A DNA stretch of 64,000 nt from Granulicella sp. (GCA_025408425.1 JANXYX010000036.1:205900-269899), one strand, 5' to 3'; shown: positions 18,427-27,351, numbered from the stretch's first letter. Numbers and translations: made by a program. The notes: generated by a model not told the origin, from the sequence alone.

Positions 18427-19875
18427 CTAGTTACGATTTTCGATAGCTCGTTGGTAAACCCGTGCATACTCCACCGCCGGCTTGTCCCACGAGAAGTCCT
18501 GTGCCATGCCTCGCTTCATCATCTGCGTCCATTCGCCCTTGTTCTGGAAGGTCCCCAACGCTCGTAGTATCGCGTCCAGGAACGCCTCAGAATCGTAGCC
18601 CCAGAACTTGAATCCAGTTCCCCCGCCAGCGGGTTGTTCATCGATCGTGTCATCCAACCCACCCGTAGCCCGTACCACCGGAATCGTCCCGTACTTCAAG
18701 CTGTAGATCTGGTTCAAGCCACAAGGCTCATAGCGCGAGGGCATCAGAAACATATCTGATCCAGCCTCAATCTTGTGCGCAATCACATTGTCGTACTTCA
18801 CTTGAACCCGTACCTTTTCGGGGTGCTCTGCCGCCATCTCCGTCAGCAATCGCTCGTAATACTCCTCACCATTGCCCAGGATTACCAACACCATATCTTC
18901 CTGGACCAGCCGCTCCATAATCTCGACAATAAAGTCGAAGCCCTTCTGCGTGGCAAATCGCGATACCACTCCAATCACAGCCGTCTCTTCCGCTACCGAC
19001 TCCAACCCGAATGCGTGTAACACATCCCGGCGGCACTCTTTCTTCCCGTCAAGCTTCTCCGCTGTGTAATGCGCTGCGATATGAGGATCAACAGCCGGAT
19101 CCCACTCTGCGTAGTCCACCCCATTCAATATCCCGAACAGATCCCCACTACGCATTCGCAACAACCCATCCAGACCATTCCCGAACTCAGCGGTCTGGAT
19201 CTCTTCGGCGTACTTCTTGCTCACCGTTGTAATAGCATCGGCATATACGATCCCGCCCTTCAAGAAGTTGAGCGTATCGTCTTGCTCCAGCGCCTCAAAT
19301 GTAAACATCTCCCACGGCAACAACAGCGTCTCCATCGTTCGTGGCGGAAACCAGCCCTGATATCCCGCATTGTGGATCGTCAACACCACAGGCACCGGTG
19401 CCAGAACCGGATCAAAGTAATACGTCGATCGCAGCAACACGGCCAACATCGCAGCCTGCCAGTCATGCACATGAAAGACGTCAGGAACCCCAATAACCTT
19501 CGAAGCTTCAATCACTGCCCGGCTGAACAGCCCGAATCGCTCCGCGTTGTCCCAGTAGTCTCCAGAAGGCGTCCCGTAAAAACTCTCCCGGTCAAACATC
19601 TCAGGGCAATCAACAAAATAGTGCTGCACACCTTCCTTCAATCCACCATCCAGAATGCGAACAAAACGGTTATAAGAAGGAAAAGGAATCGTTACGCTCG
19701 GCAACACGACCGGCGCACTTGGAACAGCTTTGGCAACCTGACGGTAGTACGGAAGGAACACACTCACACGATGGCCCAGCTGCACCAGGGCCCGAGGCAA
19801 CGACCCAACCACATCCGCCAGTCCACCTGTCTTTGCCCAGGGCGTGCACTCCGATGACGCAAATACGATATGCAT
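18427..19875 (-). CDS. glgA: Glycogen synthase (ADP-glucose, GT5)
   Basis: 482 aa. Extends alpha-1,4-glucan from ADP-glucose. The N-terminal KTGGLADVVGSLP (K15) binds the donor, HVHDWQAAMLA and HNAGYQGWFPP are typical of GT5, and the C-terminal domain carries MPSRYEPCGLNQIYSLKYG. The length is normal. It is divergent from rsmA with a 64-base gap. No other glycogen genes are in the window. Confidence 0.95.
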   Translation of the reverse strand: MHIVFASSECTPWAKTGGLADVVGSLPRALVQLGHRVSVFLPYYRQVAKAVPSAPVVLPSVTIPFPSYNRFVRILDGGLKEGVQHYFVDCPEMFDRESFYGTPSGDYWDNAERFGLFSRAVIEASKVIGVPDVFHVHDWQAAMLAVLLRSTYYFDPVLAPVPVVLTIHNAGYQGWFPPRTMETLLLPWEMFTFEALEQDDTLNFLKGGIVYADAITTVSKKYAEEIQTAEFGNGLDGLLRMRSGDLFGILNGVDYAEWDPAVDPHIAAHYTAEKLDGKKECRRDVLHAFGLESVAEETAVIGVVSRFATQKGFDFIVEIMERLVQEDMVLVILGNGEEYYERLLTEMAAEHPEKVRVQVKYDNVIAHKIEAGSDMFLMPSRYEPCGLNQIYSLKYGTIPVVRATGGLDDTIDEQPAGGGTGFKFWGYDSEAFLDAILRALGTFQNKGEWTQMMKRGMAQDFSWDKPAVEYARVYQRAIENRN

Positions 19876-19939
19876 GCTGCCGTCCTTTATCAGTCTTCAC
19901 AACCAAACCGTTAGTCTATACAAGCCACACAACTTTTGG

Positions 19940-20752
19940 ATGCCCATGATACACAAGCCCAAACTCGGTCAGAACTTCCTTATCGACGACGCCGCCCGCC
20001 ACGCCATTGTGGACGCCCTCGGCGACGTGTCCCAACGTACCGTCATCGAAATTGGCCCCGGCCACGGAGCCATCACCGAGATACTCGCCCGCCGCTGCAA
20101 ACGGCTCATCGCCCTCGAACTGGATCGCGCCCTCGCCGCCGAACTCACCTTCCGCTTCCGCGACCAGCCAAATGTCCAGATCGTCGAAATCGACGTCCTG
20201 AAAGCCGACCTCAGCGCTCTCATCCCACCAGGAGAAACCGCCGACGTCATCGGAAACCTCCCCTACTACATCACTTCCGATATCCTGCTGAAGCTCTTCG
20301 CCGCCGGCACCCTTGGCATCGTCGCCCGCGCTGTCCTGATGATGCAGCGCGAAGTCGCTGATCGAGTCTCCGCCTCCCCCGGCGTCCGCGACTACGGCCT
20401 CCTGTCGGCAACCGCCCAGATGAACGCCAGTATTACTTCCCTCTTCACCCTTCCCCCATCCGCCTTCTCCCCACCGCCAGACGTCTACTCCACCGTCCTC
20501 CGCTTGCAGTTTGCACCTCGCTTCGAAGAACTGGGTGTTGACGCCCCAGGCTTCGACGCCTTCCTCCGCCAATGCTTCGCTCAGAAGCGCAAGACCCTGC
20601 AGAACAACCTCCGCGCCGCCGGCCACACCGCCGCCACGCTCGCAGCACTCTGGCCAGCCAGCATCCCCGCTCAGGCACGAGCCGAATCCATTGCTCTGGA
20701 ACCAATGGCCGAACTATATCGCGCACTGTCAGCTACGGCCGAATCAACCTGA
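19940..20752 (+). CDS. rsmA: 16S rRNA adenine dimethyltransferase
   Basis: 270 aa. Dimethylates the two adjacent adenines near the 3' end of 16S rRNA during 30S maturation (KsgA). KPKLGQNFLIDD at the start is the family signature, IEIGPGHGAITE is the SAM motif I and NLPYYIT is the catalytic motif IV. The frame is open upstream over glgA, but ATG at 19940 (or 19946) sets the standard N-terminus. Confidence 0.96.
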   Translation: MPMIHKPKLGQNFLIDDAARHAIVDALGDVSQRTVIEIGPGHGAITEILARRCKRLIALELDRALAAELTFRFRDQPNVQIVEIDVLKADLSALIPPGETADVIGNLPYYITSDILLKLFAAGTLGIVARAVLMMQREVADRVSASPGVRDYGLLSATAQMNASITSLFTLPPSAFSPPPDVYSTVLRLQFAPRFEELGVDAPGFDAFLRQCFAQKRKTLQNNLRAAGHTAATLAALWPASIPAQARAESIALEPMAELYRALSATAEST

Positions 20753-20790
20753 GAACATTCAGGCCCAACGACACCTGTCGGCACAAACCG

Positions 20791-21498
20791 CTACTTGGTT
20801 TCAGCCGCCTGCTCCAACAACTTCGAGGCATGCAACCGCACTCGCTGCATCAAATCCACGTCACTTGCAATCACATTCAGAATCGCTGAAATCGTGCCGA
20901 TCTCCAAAGCATTCTTCTCTTGCACTTGACGTTCCAGCGAAATCAACTCCGCGTCCAATCCCAACCGGTCAAATCGACGCTCAAACTCAAGCTTCCGCCC
21001 CACGTCCATCGTGTTTGCAATCGCTAAGTAAGTGTCGGCAAGCATGGCAACATTCTTGTCCTCAGAGTAGTTATAGGTGCACGACCCAGTTCCATCCGCA
21101 CCAGAATAGGTCAGGGTCTTCTTCCCTGTATTCGCAATATTCTTCGCCTTTGAAGCGCAATCCGTATTAAACCGGTTCAGCGTTCTGGCTGCCGTGAATA
21201 TCTTCTCCACCATCTCGCGACTCACGGACAGTGTCCGATCCACATGCTTGCGACTGACCACTTGCACAGCCGAGTCAGCCGAGCGACGCTCCACCTCATC
21301 GGCCTGGTACGTCCCTCTGCCATCCTCATGGATCGCCAGCAAAAAGTGCGGCACCGGCAAGCCAACACGATCAAACTCAAAGCTGACGACAGCCGTCGAA
21401 CCATCGGACGATTGCGCTGCGGTCTGCCCCTGTGCCCCACAAAACCCTGACAAACCTGTCAGCACGATTGCCCCATATATCCAGTGCAATCCCTTCAC
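20791..21498 (-). CDS. Secreted hypothetical protein coupled to ruvC
   Basis: 235 aa from the GTG at 21498, whose first bases overlap the ruvC stop (GTGA), so it is translationally coupled. An N-terminal signal peptide (GAIVLTGLSGFCGAQGQ) is likely cut near residue 24. The mature part has FEFDRVGLPVPHFLLAIHED and later a long charged helical region (about 160-230, ELISLERQVQEKNALEIG). Two cysteines in the mature protein (in NTDCASK and GSCTYNY) could form a disulfide. No known family; I read it as periplasmic. The frame continues upstream over ruvC, but that extension is a shadow. Confidence 0.7.
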   Translation of the reverse strand: MKGLHWIYGAIVLTGLSGFCGAQGQTAAQSSDGSTAVVSFEFDRVGLPVPHFLLAIHEDGRGTYQADEVERRSADSAVQVVSRKHVDRTLSVSREMVEKIFTAARTLNRFNTDCASKAKNIANTGKKTLTYSGADGTGSCTYNYSEDKNVAMLADTYLAIANTMDVGRKLEFERRFDRLGLDAELISLERQVQEKNALEIGTISAILNVIASDVDLMQRVRLHASKLLEQAAETK

Positions 21499-22004
21499 CG
21501 CCGCACCCCCTGCAACTGCAGCGTCTGCGCTGTATGAATATGGCAGATCGCGATCGCCAGCGCGTCCGCCGCATCCGGAGAATCCGGCGCACTGTCCAAC
21601 TCCAGCAACCGCATCACCATAAACTGCACCTGCTCCTTCGCAGCCAATCCATACCCCACCACCGCACTCTTGATCGAGAGCGGAGCATACTCCGCCACCG
21701 GCATTCCACACGTCGCCGCAGCCAGCATCGCTACCCCCCGCACCTGCCCCAGCTTCAACGCCGACTTCGCATTCGCGGAAAAGAAAACCTCTTCGATCGC
21801 CACCGTCTCCGGCTCATGTAACGTGATCAGCGCCACCAACTCCGCATAAACCTGCGCCAGCCGCTGCGGGGTCTTCTCTTTCTTGTTCAACCGGATCGTC
21901 CCTGCGGCGCAATGCACTAGCTTCGGCATCCGCGCATCGCAGTCCACCTCCACCACCCCATAACCGGTGAACTCCGTGCCGCAATCGATCCCAAAGACTC
22001 GCAT
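21495..22004 (-). CDS. ruvC: Holliday junction resolvase RuvC
   Basis: 169 aa. Resolves four-way junctions made during recombination. Acidic active-site residues are visible: D7 (FGIDCGTEFTG), E71 (VAIEEVFFSANAKSALKLGQ), and D144 and D147 (SPDAADALAIAICH). ruvA and ruvB are not in the window. The downstream secreted-protein gene overlaps its stop by four bases. Confidence 0.96.
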   Translation of the reverse strand: MRVFGIDCGTEFTGYGVVEVDCDARMPKLVHCAAGTIRLNKKEKTPQRLAQVYAELVALITLHEPETVAIEEVFFSANAKSALKLGQVRGVAMLAAATCGMPVAEYAPLSIKSAVVGYGLAAKEQVQFMVMRLLELDSAPDSPDAADALAIAICHIHTAQTLQLQGVRR

Positions 22005-22090
22005 GCCCGAAGTTTACTGCACCGTCTCGCGCTTTCCTATGGCATAAGCGATTCGCTTCGCCAGCCCGACCACCCCCCACCGTGCACCAT

Positions 22091-22861
22091 CTACCTCGAA
22101 ATCCCTTCCATTGGAGAACTAGCCGTCGCATACAGCTTCCGAGGCATCCGACCCGCCAGAAACGCCTGCCGCCCCGCCAATACAGCATGCTGCATTGCCT
22201 CAGCCATCAGGATCGGATCGCTTGCCCCCGCAATCGCCGTATTCAGCAGAACCGCGTCAAATCCAAGTTCCATCGCCACCGCCGCATCCGAAGCCGTCCC
22301 CAGCCCCGCATCTACTATTAGCGGAACCTCCGTAATCAGCTCCCGCATCATCCTCAGATTATGCAGATTCGCAATCCCCGCACCCGTTCCAATCGGCGCT
22401 CCCAGCGGCATCACCGCCGCCGCACCCACATCAATCAGCCGCTTCGCAAACACAATATCGTCTGACGTATACGGCAGAACCGTAAACCCTTCTTTGACCA
22501 ATACCCGCGTCGCCTCCAGCGTCGCCTGCACATCCGGATAAAGCGTCTGCTGATCCCCAATCACCTCAATCTTCACCCAGTCCGAGAGCCCCACCTCGCG
22601 CCCAAGTCTAGCCGCCCGAATCGCCTCATCCGCCGTATAGCAGCCCGCAGTATTCGGCAATAAGAAATACCGCAGCGGATCGATGAAATCCAGCAGTGAC
22701 TCGCTGGTCCGGTCAAGATTCACGCGCCGCACCGCAACCGTCACCATCTCCGCGCCCGAGGCCTCGATCGCGGCCTGCGTCTCTGCCCCATCCTTATATT
22801 TTCCGGTCCCAACAATCAAGCGCGACTGGAAGGCTCTGCCAGCAATAACAAGAGGTTTCAT
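22091..22861 (-). CDS. thiG: Thiazole synthase
   Basis: 256 aa. Builds the thiazole phosphate of thiamine from deoxyxylulose phosphate, dehydroglycine and the ThiS thiocarboxylate. K97 ([11 protein letters not shown]) is the Schiff-base lysine, and the TIM-barrel phosphate loop is [10 protein letters not shown] with [15 protein letters not shown]. No thiS, thiF or thiH is adjacent, which is unusual. No thi-box (TPP riboswitch) is visible upstream; instead a hairpin terminator and a small ORF lie there. Confidence 0.95.
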   Translation of the reverse strand: MKPLVIAGRAFQSRLIVGTGKYKDGAETQAAIEASGAEMVTVAVRRVNLDRTSESLLDFIDPLRYFLLPNTAGCYTADEAIRAARLGREVGLSDWVKIEVIGDQQTLYPDVQATLEATRVLVKEGFTVLPYTSDDIVFAKRLIDVGAAAVMPLGAPIGTGAGIANLHNLRMMRELITEVPLIVDAGLGTASDAAVAMELGFDAVLLNTAIAGASDPILMAEAMQHAVLAGRQAFLAGRMPRKLYATASSPMEGISR

Positions 22862-22883
22862 CCCACTATTCTAAAGCCGCATC

Positions 22884-22932
22884 ATCTACAAAACGCAAAC
22901 GGCTCGCACTCTGCAAAAGAGTAGCGAGCCGT
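22884..22932 (-). terminator. Intrinsic terminator upstream of thiG
   Basis: Outer 9-bp stem ACGGCTCGC (22899-22907) / GCGAGCCGT (22924-22932), inner ACTC/GAGT, loop TGCAAAA. On the minus strand it is followed by TTTGCGTTTTG. It ends whatever starts upstream (the small ORF at 23035) and lies only 37 bases before thiG, so it could also act as an attenuator. Confidence 0.75.
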
Positions 22933-23034
22933 CTGTCGGTGATCTGTGGGGATTGACCAGAGGCGTCCAAACTCGGACTGGGCCTCGGCGAGGACTTTAC
23001 AAGCTAAAGACCGCCAGGACTAGAGCAGGACGCT
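22933..23034 (-). ncRNA. Candidate structured RNA segment
   Basis: About 100 bases between a 17-codon ORF and a strong terminator. They hold serial short hairpins: AGAGC/GCTCT (22-26 and 32-36 of the 23000s, overlapping the ORF stop), an imperfect GACTTTA/TAAAGAC pair (22993-23010), CCTC/GAGG (22983-22993) and GTCC/GGAC (22965-22978). This is more local pairing than neighbouring intergenic DNA shows by eye. It does not match the thi-box, SRP RNA, tmRNA or 6S consensus that I know. Function unknown. Confidence 0.35.
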
Positions 23035-23088
23035 CTAAGCCTCAGTCACCTCACGTACGTTGGTGCAACTATTACAGTCAATTTTCAT
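23035..23088 (-). CDS. Candidate 17-aa two-cysteine peptide
   Basis: Minus-strand ORF MKIDCNSCTNVREVTEA. A perfect AAAGGAGG ribosome site lies at 23101-23108; the ATG at 23100 directly abuts it and is unlikely, while the ATG at 23088 is 12 bases away. A candidate promoter (TTGATT, 18 bases, TAAAGT) lies just upstream. CxxC spacing (C5, C8) could bind a metal or form a disulfide. It could be a translated leader peptide or a free micropeptide. Too short to judge by codon bias. Confidence 0.4.
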   Translation of the reverse strand: MKIDCNSCTNVREVTEA

Positions 23089-23256
23089 AGGCTGAATCAT
23101 CCTCCTTTCCCGTGTATCTGCACTTTACTCTGAATTCGCCGATCAAATCAAGGCTTCATCCGGCGGGCTAATCCAACCGCCCAAGCATCTACTTCGCACT
23201 GTCATCGCATCCCACCCTATATCGCTCATATCGTTACATCTGAAAGGCACTTCATC

Positions 23257-23475
23257 TTGAAACCCGCCACCATTATCGGAATTCTTCTCATCATTCTCGG
23301 CATCATCGGCTTCGTCACCGGCGGAATCAGCTTCACCCAACAGAAGAAGGACGTCGATATAGGCCCCGTTCAAATCAGCCACGAGAGCCGACAGACGATT
23401 CCCTTCTCTCCCATCCTCAGTGGCATTGCACTCATAGCGGGCATTGGCCTTGTAGCGGCAGGATCAAGAAGCTAG
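23257..23475 (+). CDS. DUF3185-type small membrane protein
   Basis: 72 aa. Two hydrophobic helices (IIGILLIILGIIGFVTGG and SPILSGIALIAGIGLVAAG) flank a loop TQQKKDVDIGPVQISHES, the pattern of DUF3185 proteins. TTG start at 23257 with GAAAGG about nine bases upstream. A monocistronic unit with a hairpin 20 bases after the stop. Function unknown; inner-membrane location inferred. Confidence 0.75.
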   Translation: MKPATIIGILLIILGIIGFVTGGISFTQQKKDVDIGPVQISHESRQTIPFSPILSGIALIAGIGLVAAGSRS

Positions 23476-23495
23476 CAGTTCGACAACCACTACAC

Positions 23496-23531
23496 GTGCG
23501 CCTCTGTCGACTCCGCTGGAAGGAGGCGCAC
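23496..23531 (+). terminator. Hairpin after DUF3185 gene
   Basis: Stem GTGCGCCTC / GAGGCGCAC with an 18-base loop, 20 bases after the stop codon, followed by a poor T-run. Probably a weak terminator. The rest of the 23476-23825 gap shows no ORF I can support; its AT-richer end near 23730-23755 probably holds the porin promoter. Confidence 0.4.
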
Positions 23532-23825
23532 ATCGTATCTTCTTGAATCCGCACTGCCCTCGGCACAACGGCACCCTTTCCAGCAATGCCCCCTTCAGAA
23601 CAACTACCGGTCTCAGGCCTCTACCTTCGATCAGTTTGCCTGACCAATTCGACAGTCAGGGTTCAGCGACCAGGCACCACAAGGCTTTGCCGTATTCCGT
23701 TGATCACTTGGAATTCGCGCCGCCAATATACCCTACCGGGATATACTATTTAAAGTGACCTAGCCGCTCCCCACATCATCTTTCGCACTCTATTCACACA
23801 AACCAACGACCATACCTTATCAACC

Positions 23826-25265
23826 ATGCACACCAGCACTCCAAAATTTCTGGGCCTCTGCCTATCGCTCGCACTGATGGCGCCAACGCGTCCAGTCTTA
23901 GCCCAGCAGACCACATCCCAGGTTCCGGCACCAGAGATCAAAGTCCCCGCGTCGACAGATCCACGCCTCACCATCCTGCCTCACCCCGACTCCAGCCGAT
24001 TCCTCGTCTCTGGCCAGGCGAACATCATCTTCCAGGCGCACGCCCCATTTCACTCCCCCTACGAAGGCATCAACAGCCTGGTCGGCCATGGTGAATACAA
24101 GACCTCACTGCTCGGAACCCTCTTCCTCGGCGCCCAACTCAATAAGTCCCCGCAAGCCAACACCGACGTCATCCTCGACATCGAGTCCTCAGGCGGTCGC
24201 GGCATCAGCCAGGCCCTCGGCCTCGCTGGATTCACTAACCTTGATGTAGTCCGCAACCCTAACCTCGGCTCTGCTCCTTATATCGGCCGTGTCCAACTCC
24301 ACCAGACCATCGGCCTCTCCAGCAAACTCGTCGATGCCAGCCGCACACCATTCTCCCTCGCCACCCAGGTACCCGAGCGCCGCATCGAACTTCACATCGG
24401 CAAGATGAGCCTCCCTGACTTCCTCGACATAAACACCATCGGCACCGACAGCCATCTCCAGTTCCTCAACTGGACCATCGACAACAACGGCGCATGGGAC
24501 TACGCCGCAGACACCCGTGGCTACACCTACGCCGCCGTCGCCGAGTTTATTGATAAAAACTGGACCGCACGCTACGCCCTGGCAGCCATGCCTACCGTGG
24601 CCAACGGCATCGACCTCGACTGGGACCTCCGCCGAGCCAGCGGGCAAAACTTCGAGTTCGAACTCCGTCACTCCCTGCTCGGCCACCTCGTCTCGTCAGA
24701 CAGCAAAGGCACCATCCGCGCCATCGGCTACGTCAACCACGCCCACATGGGCTCCTACCGCGAAGCCGTCAACGCCTATCTCGCCGGCACGGACCCCACC
24801 CCCGACATCGTCGCTCACGAGCACTTCAGCGCGGTCAAGTACGGCTTCGGCCTCAACGCCGAGCAGGAACTCACCCCCGACCTCCGTGTCTTCGGCCGCT
24901 TCGGCTGGAACGAAGGCCAGCACGAGTCCTTCGCCTACACCGAAGTCGACCAGACCATCGAACTAGGTGGCGACTACTCCGGCCATGCGTGGTCCCGACC
25001 AATCGACAAACTCGGCCTCACCTTCGTCTCCAACGCCATCAAACGCGACCACCAGAACTATCTCCGCTACGGCGGCCTCGGCTTCCTCATCGGCGACGGC
25101 AAACTCAACTACGCCCGCGAAGACATCCTTGAGGGCTACTACAACCTACACATCTGGCGCGGCGTCTACTACGCCCTCGACGCCCAATACATCTCCCACC
25201 CCGGCTACAACCAGGACCGCGGCCCCGTCCTCGTAGAATCCGTCCGCATGCACGTCGACTTCTAA
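23826..25265 (+). CDS. OprB-like carbohydrate-selective porin
   Basis: 479 aa. Signal peptide (LCLSLALMAPTRPVLAQ) and a long antiparallel beta-strand pattern ending in phenylalanine (VRMHVDF), the outer-membrane insertion signal. Segments such as LGAQLNKSPQANTDVILDIE, FLNWTIDNNGAWDYAADTRG and the C-terminal YYALDAQYISHPGYNQDRGP are typical of OprB-family sugar porins. It forms a passive diffusion channel in the outer membrane. No sugar-uptake partner is adjacent. Confidence 0.8.
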   Translation: MHTSTPKFLGLCLSLALMAPTRPVLAQQTTSQVPAPEIKVPASTDPRLTILPHPDSSRFLVSGQANIIFQAHAPFHSPYEGINSLVGHGEYKTSLLGTLFLGAQLNKSPQANTDVILDIESSGGRGISQALGLAGFTNLDVVRNPNLGSAPYIGRVQLHQTIGLSSKLVDASRTPFSLATQVPERRIELHIGKMSLPDFLDINTIGTDSHLQFLNWTIDNNGAWDYAADTRGYTYAAVAEFIDKNWTARYALAAMPTVANGIDLDWDLRRASGQNFEFELRHSLLGHLVSSDSKGTIRAIGYVNHAHMGSYREAVNAYLAGTDPTPDIVAHEHFSAVKYGFGLNAEQELTPDLRVFGRFGWNEGQHESFAYTEVDQTIELGGDYSGHAWSRPIDKLGLTFVSNAIKRDHQNYLRYGGLGFLIGDGKLNYAREDILEGYYNLHIWRGVYYALDAQYISHPGYNQDRGPVLVESVRMHVDF

Positions 25266-25340
25266 AACAAACCCGACCTCCCCTTCTCCACGCCCTCCGA
25301 AGTGTCATTCCCACACCACCCCAACCGCCCGCCCGGGTGC

Positions 25341-25370
25341 CCCATCCTTCGCGAACTTCCGAAGGGTGGG
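25341..25370. repeat. Short palindromic intergenic element
   Basis: Imperfect inverted repeat CCCATCCTTCG / CGAAGGGTGGG with an 8-base loop, between the porin and prepilin peptidase genes. I recall similar CCCATCCTTCG palindromes as frequent in acidobacterial intergenic DNA; only one copy of this type is in the window. Confidence 0.4.
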
Positions 25371-25432
25371 ACCTACGCCGCCCGCCAGCCACCGTTCACA
25401 GCAGCGACAGCCCAACACCGTATACTTCAACC

Positions 25433-26386
25433 GTGACCTCGCTCACCCTCTACGAAATCATAGGATTCCTCCTCGGCCTGCTCTTCGGCAGCTTCCTGAA
25501 CGTCTGCATATCGCGCCTGCCCAAACACGAATCCATCTCCACCCCCCGCTCCCACTGCCCACAATGCGGAACCCCCATCCGCTGGTACGACAACATCCCC
25601 GTCATAAGCTGGCTCCTCCTACGAGGCCACTGCCGCGACTGCAAGCAGCCAATTTCGTCGCGATACCCACTTGTCGAACTGCTTACGGGGATATGGTTTG
25701 CAAGAGCCGGAGCACAGATCTGGACGAACTGGCACATGGGTCTTATAAGCAGCGGCGATATTAATTACACCGCAAGCCAATCACTCTTTTACAGCCTCGA
25801 TGTTCTTGGCGTCGCCATCCTCGGCTTCCTCCTCATCGGCCTGATCGTCATGGACTGGCAGACCCAACTCCTCCCCGACGCCTTTACCCTCACCGGAATC
25901 GCCATCGCAGCCTTTCTGGTCTGCGCCAAGGCCGTCTTTCTCGGCCCAACCGAAGGCCAGATCATCTTCAACACCACTCACCAGCTCCGTCTCAGCAGTC
26001 CCGGCAGCTCAGCCGCACACGGCAACGTATTCATGACCGGCCCCGAAGCCGTCATCTTGGGCCGCCTCTTCGCCATTCTCGGCGTCGCTGCGATTCTGCT
26101 CATCATCCGTTGGCTCTATAAGGCCCTCCGCCACCGCGAAGGACTCGGTCTGGGAGACGTAAAACTCATCGCCATGATCGCCGCCTTCCTCGGTTTCTGG
26201 CCCGCAATCCTGGCGCTATTCCTTGGAGTTCTCTCCGCTAGCGCCTACGCCCTGCTCCTCCTGGCCCGAGGCAAAGCAGGATTGGCCTCCAAACTCCCAT
26301 TAGGCACCTTTCTGGCCATCGGGGGCCTCATCTCCGCTCAGTTTGGGAATAGCCTCATCAACATGTATGCAGCATTGCTGCGATAG
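25433..26386 (+). CDS. pilD: Prepilin leader peptidase / N-methyltransferase
   Basis: 317 aa. Cleaves and methylates type IV prepilins and pseudopilins in the inner membrane. The cytoplasmic zinc ribbon has C42/C45 (HCPQCG) and C67/C70 (HCRDCK). The catalytic aspartates are near D141/D149 (MDWQTQLLPD) and D242 in the GLGLGDVK motif. There is a GTG start at 25433 with no clear ribosome site; upstream codons are unsupported. About 7-8 helices. No pilin gene is nearby; the secretin-like gene at 60027 is the only related component in the window. Confidence 0.92.
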   Translation: MTSLTLYEIIGFLLGLLFGSFLNVCISRLPKHESISTPRSHCPQCGTPIRWYDNIPVISWLLLRGHCRDCKQPISSRYPLVELLTGIWFARAGAQIWTNWHMGLISSGDINYTASQSLFYSLDVLGVAILGFLLIGLIVMDWQTQLLPDAFTLTGIAIAAFLVCAKAVFLGPTEGQIIFNTTHQLRLSSPGSSAAHGNVFMTGPEAVILGRLFAILGVAAILLIIRWLYKALRHREGLGLGDVKLIAMIAAFLGFWPAILALFLGVLSASAYALLLLARGKAGLASKLPLGTFLAIGGLISAQFGNSLINMYAALLR

Positions 26387-26409
26387 CACCCAGAATCACC
26401 GTTCGCTGC

Positions 26410-26438
26410 TTGACACTTGTCAGCGGCAAACTTAGAGT
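26410..26438 (+). promoter_or_regulatory. Putative sigma70 promoter of nuo operon
   Basis: Perfect -35 TTGACA at 26410-26415, a 17-base spacer, TAGAGT at 26433-26438. Predicted transcription start is about 26445, at or next to the nuoA ATG codons (26444 and 26450), so nuoA would be leaderless or nearly so. Confidence 0.55.
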
Positions 26439-26443
26439 CGAAG

Positions 26444-26857
26444 ATGGCGATGCAAACGTACCCTTATATCTGGAACTATCTTCCCTTGGTCCTGCAGGTT
26501 CTCGCAGCGCTTGGAATGGCTTGCGGCATGGTGGGAGTCTCTTTCCTCATCGGCAAGCATAAAAACTCCCGTACCAAGGCCGGCGCCTACGAGTGCGGAA
26601 TGGACCCCGTCGGCGATGCCCGTGGACGATTCTCCGTCCGCTTCTACATGGTCGCCATGCTCTTCATTCTCTTCGACGTCGAAGCCGTCTTCATGCTTCC
26701 CTGGGCGGTCATCTTCCGTCGCCTTCCAGTCATCACCGGTTCCCGCATGTTCGGCTTCTACGAGATGCTCACTTACCTCGGATTCGTCGCCGTCGGCCTC
26801 TTCTACGTCTGGAAAAAAGGCATCCTGGACTGGGCAAACGATAAGGGAGATCTTTAG
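26444..26857 (+). CDS. nuoA: NADH-quinone oxidoreductase subunit A
   Basis: 137 aa, three helices, complex I membrane arm. AYECGMDPVGDARGRFSVRFY is the conserved loop with its cysteine, and FILFDVEAVFMLPWAV is the acidic helix. ATG at 26444 or 26450; an upstream in-frame start is unlikely because the promoter overlaps it. The next gene is nuoC, two bases away, so nuoB is missing from its usual place. Confidence 0.95.
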   Translation: MAMQTYPYIWNYLPLVLQVLAALGMACGMVGVSFLIGKHKNSRTKAGAYECGMDPVGDARGRFSVRFYMVAMLFILFDVEAVFMLPWAVIFRRLPVITGSRMFGFYEMLTYLGFVAVGLFYVWKKGILDWANDKGDL

Positions 26858-26859
26858 TC

Positions 26860-27351
26860 ATGTACGATCCCGCCTCTGCCCTCGTCGGCACGGAAGCAGT
26901 CTTCGCCGCGCACCCTGAAAATCCAGCCGTCGTCGCACTCACTTCCATCGCAACCGACGCTAAATTCGACCGCGGCGAGCTAAGCATCACCGTACCCCGC
27001 GAAAGCATAGTAGCCGCCTGTCAGGCCGTTCAGTCCGCCGGTTACAACTTCCTCGAAGACGTAACCGCCGTCGACTGGTACCCATCCAAACCTCGATTCC
27101 AGATCACCTACCACATCCTCTCCCACTCCCTGAAGGCCCGAGTTCGCCTCATTGTCCGACTCGACGGCAGCGACGCTTCAGTTGACTCCATCACCGGAGT
27201 CTGGCCCTCCGCCAATTTCTACGAGCGCGAAGTCTTCGACCTCTTCGGCGTTCACATCGGCGGACACCCCAATCTCAAGCGCATCATGATGCCCGAAGAC
27301 TGGGAAGGTCACCCACTCCGTAAGGACTACCCCGTGGAGGGCTACCGCTAA
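26860..27351 (+). CDS. nuoC: NADH-quinone oxidoreductase subunit C
   Basis: 163 aa, the 30-kDa subunit of the peripheral arm near the quinone site. The family signature is FYEREVFDLFGVHIGGHPN followed by MMPEDWEGHPLRKDYP. Its stop overlaps the nuoD ATG by one base (TAATG). Confidence 0.95.
   Translation: MYDPASALVGTEAVFAAHPENPAVVALTSIATDAKFDRGELSITVPRESIVAACQAVQSAGYNFLEDVTAVDWYPSKPRFQITYHILSHSLKARVRLIVRLDGSDASVDSITGVWPSANFYEREVFDLFGVHIGGHPNLKRIMMPEDWEGHPLRKDYPVEGYR

Noticed and set aside
23035..23100. RiPP precursor peptide
   Set aside because: No radical-SAM, cyclodehydratase, lanthionine or protease/transporter genes nearby.
22862..23110. TPP riboswitch upstream of thiG
   Set aside because: The conserved CUGAGA and GAACCUGAU elements are not found on the minus strand.
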